This document shows, one piece after another, positions 63,959-64,000 of a DNA stretch of 64,000 nucleotides. The stretch comes from CAZGNZ01 sp964527215 (lineage in GTDB: Bacteria; Fidelibacterota; Marinisomatia; SCGC-AAA003-L08; JACNLC01), in the NCBI GenBank assembly GCA_964527215.1, contig CAZGNZ010000011.1, positions 1 to 64,000 of the forward strand, given 5' to 3'. Position numbers and translations under genes: made by a program. The notes below the pieces were generated by a model. The model was not told the DNA's origin, did no database searches, and saw nothing but the letters and a program-made list of their open reading frames with translations. How positions within the stretch are numbered: the stretch's first letter is position 1; every line of letters starts with the position of its first letter.

Positions 63959-64000
63959 AGCGTCCTCTGGTAAATTCAAACGGCAGTAAAAAAAATTCCG

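Overview
The window looks like chromosome from an uncultured, probably anaerobic, diderm bacterium of the Fibrobacteres-Chlorobi-Bacteroidetes side of the tree (Marinimicrobia-, Cloacimonadota- or Calditrichota-like). The grounds are: a C-terminal YPNPFNP-type T9SS sorting domain, C-terminal dockerins on secreted proteins, a TonB-dependent receptor with a carboxypeptidase-regulatory N-domain paired with a DUF4249-like lipoprotein, TamA/TamB and Lol outer-membrane machinery, a complete Rnf complex and tryptophanase. The assignment is inference; there is no rRNA, tRNA or phylogenetic marker of high resolution in the window, and no phage, CRISPR array or complete insertion sequence was seen.

Layout. 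1-5.8 kb: lgt (apparently without a normal start codon) and a dockerin-bearing M1 aminopeptidase, set in repeat-rich non-coding DNA. 5.8-13.2 kb: a sensor kinase / sigma-54 activator pair transcribed leftward and, divergently, a large secreted protein with two almost identical 359-residue units, a cohesin-like domain, a dockerin and a T9SS tail; a candidate sigma-54 promoter precedes the latter. 13.3-15.1 kb: small leftward genes (2H phosphoesterase, DUF985 cupin, GNAT). 15.1-17.7 kb: repeat, a broken lipoprotein leader, and a TPR protein with a Fis-like C-terminus. 17.8-20.6 kb: leftward tnaA-yjbQ-CYTH-DenV-like operon. 21.0-22.4 kb: alanine/glycine symporter. 22.4-28.5 kb: tightly overlapped leftward operon murQ-anmK-phosphohexomutase-prenyl synthase-Pgi/Pmi-BFN. 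29.2-34.8 kb: rnfCDGEAB plus rseC. 35.3-38.8 kb: TonB receptor and lipoprotein. 38.9-41.6 kb: adenosine deaminase, response-regulator diguanylate cyclase, Sua5-type protein. 42.1-51.7 kb: leftward envelope cluster tamB-tamA-TPR lipoprotein-moxR-DUF58-BatD-like-outer-membrane protein. 51.8-59.7 kb: dnaK, and an overlapping lolC/E-lolC/E-lolD-clpC set. 59.7-64 kb: a 1041-residue ATPase-TPR protein and a DHH phosphoesterase.

How it fits together. The genes suggest amino-acid fermentation (AlsT uptake, tryptophanase) with ferredoxin-linked ion pumping by Rnf, peptidoglycan recycling (MurQ, AnmK) feeding hexose-phosphate interconversion, and a heavily invested outer membrane (Lgt, Lol, Tam, TonB, T9SS cargo). 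The most unusual parts are the cohesin/dockerin secreted proteins beside a sigma-54 two-component system, and several dispersed non-coding repeat families: a terminal-inverted-repeat MITE-like family (six copies or fragments), a 171-bp palindrome-rich family (three copies), and a 460-bp direct repeat.
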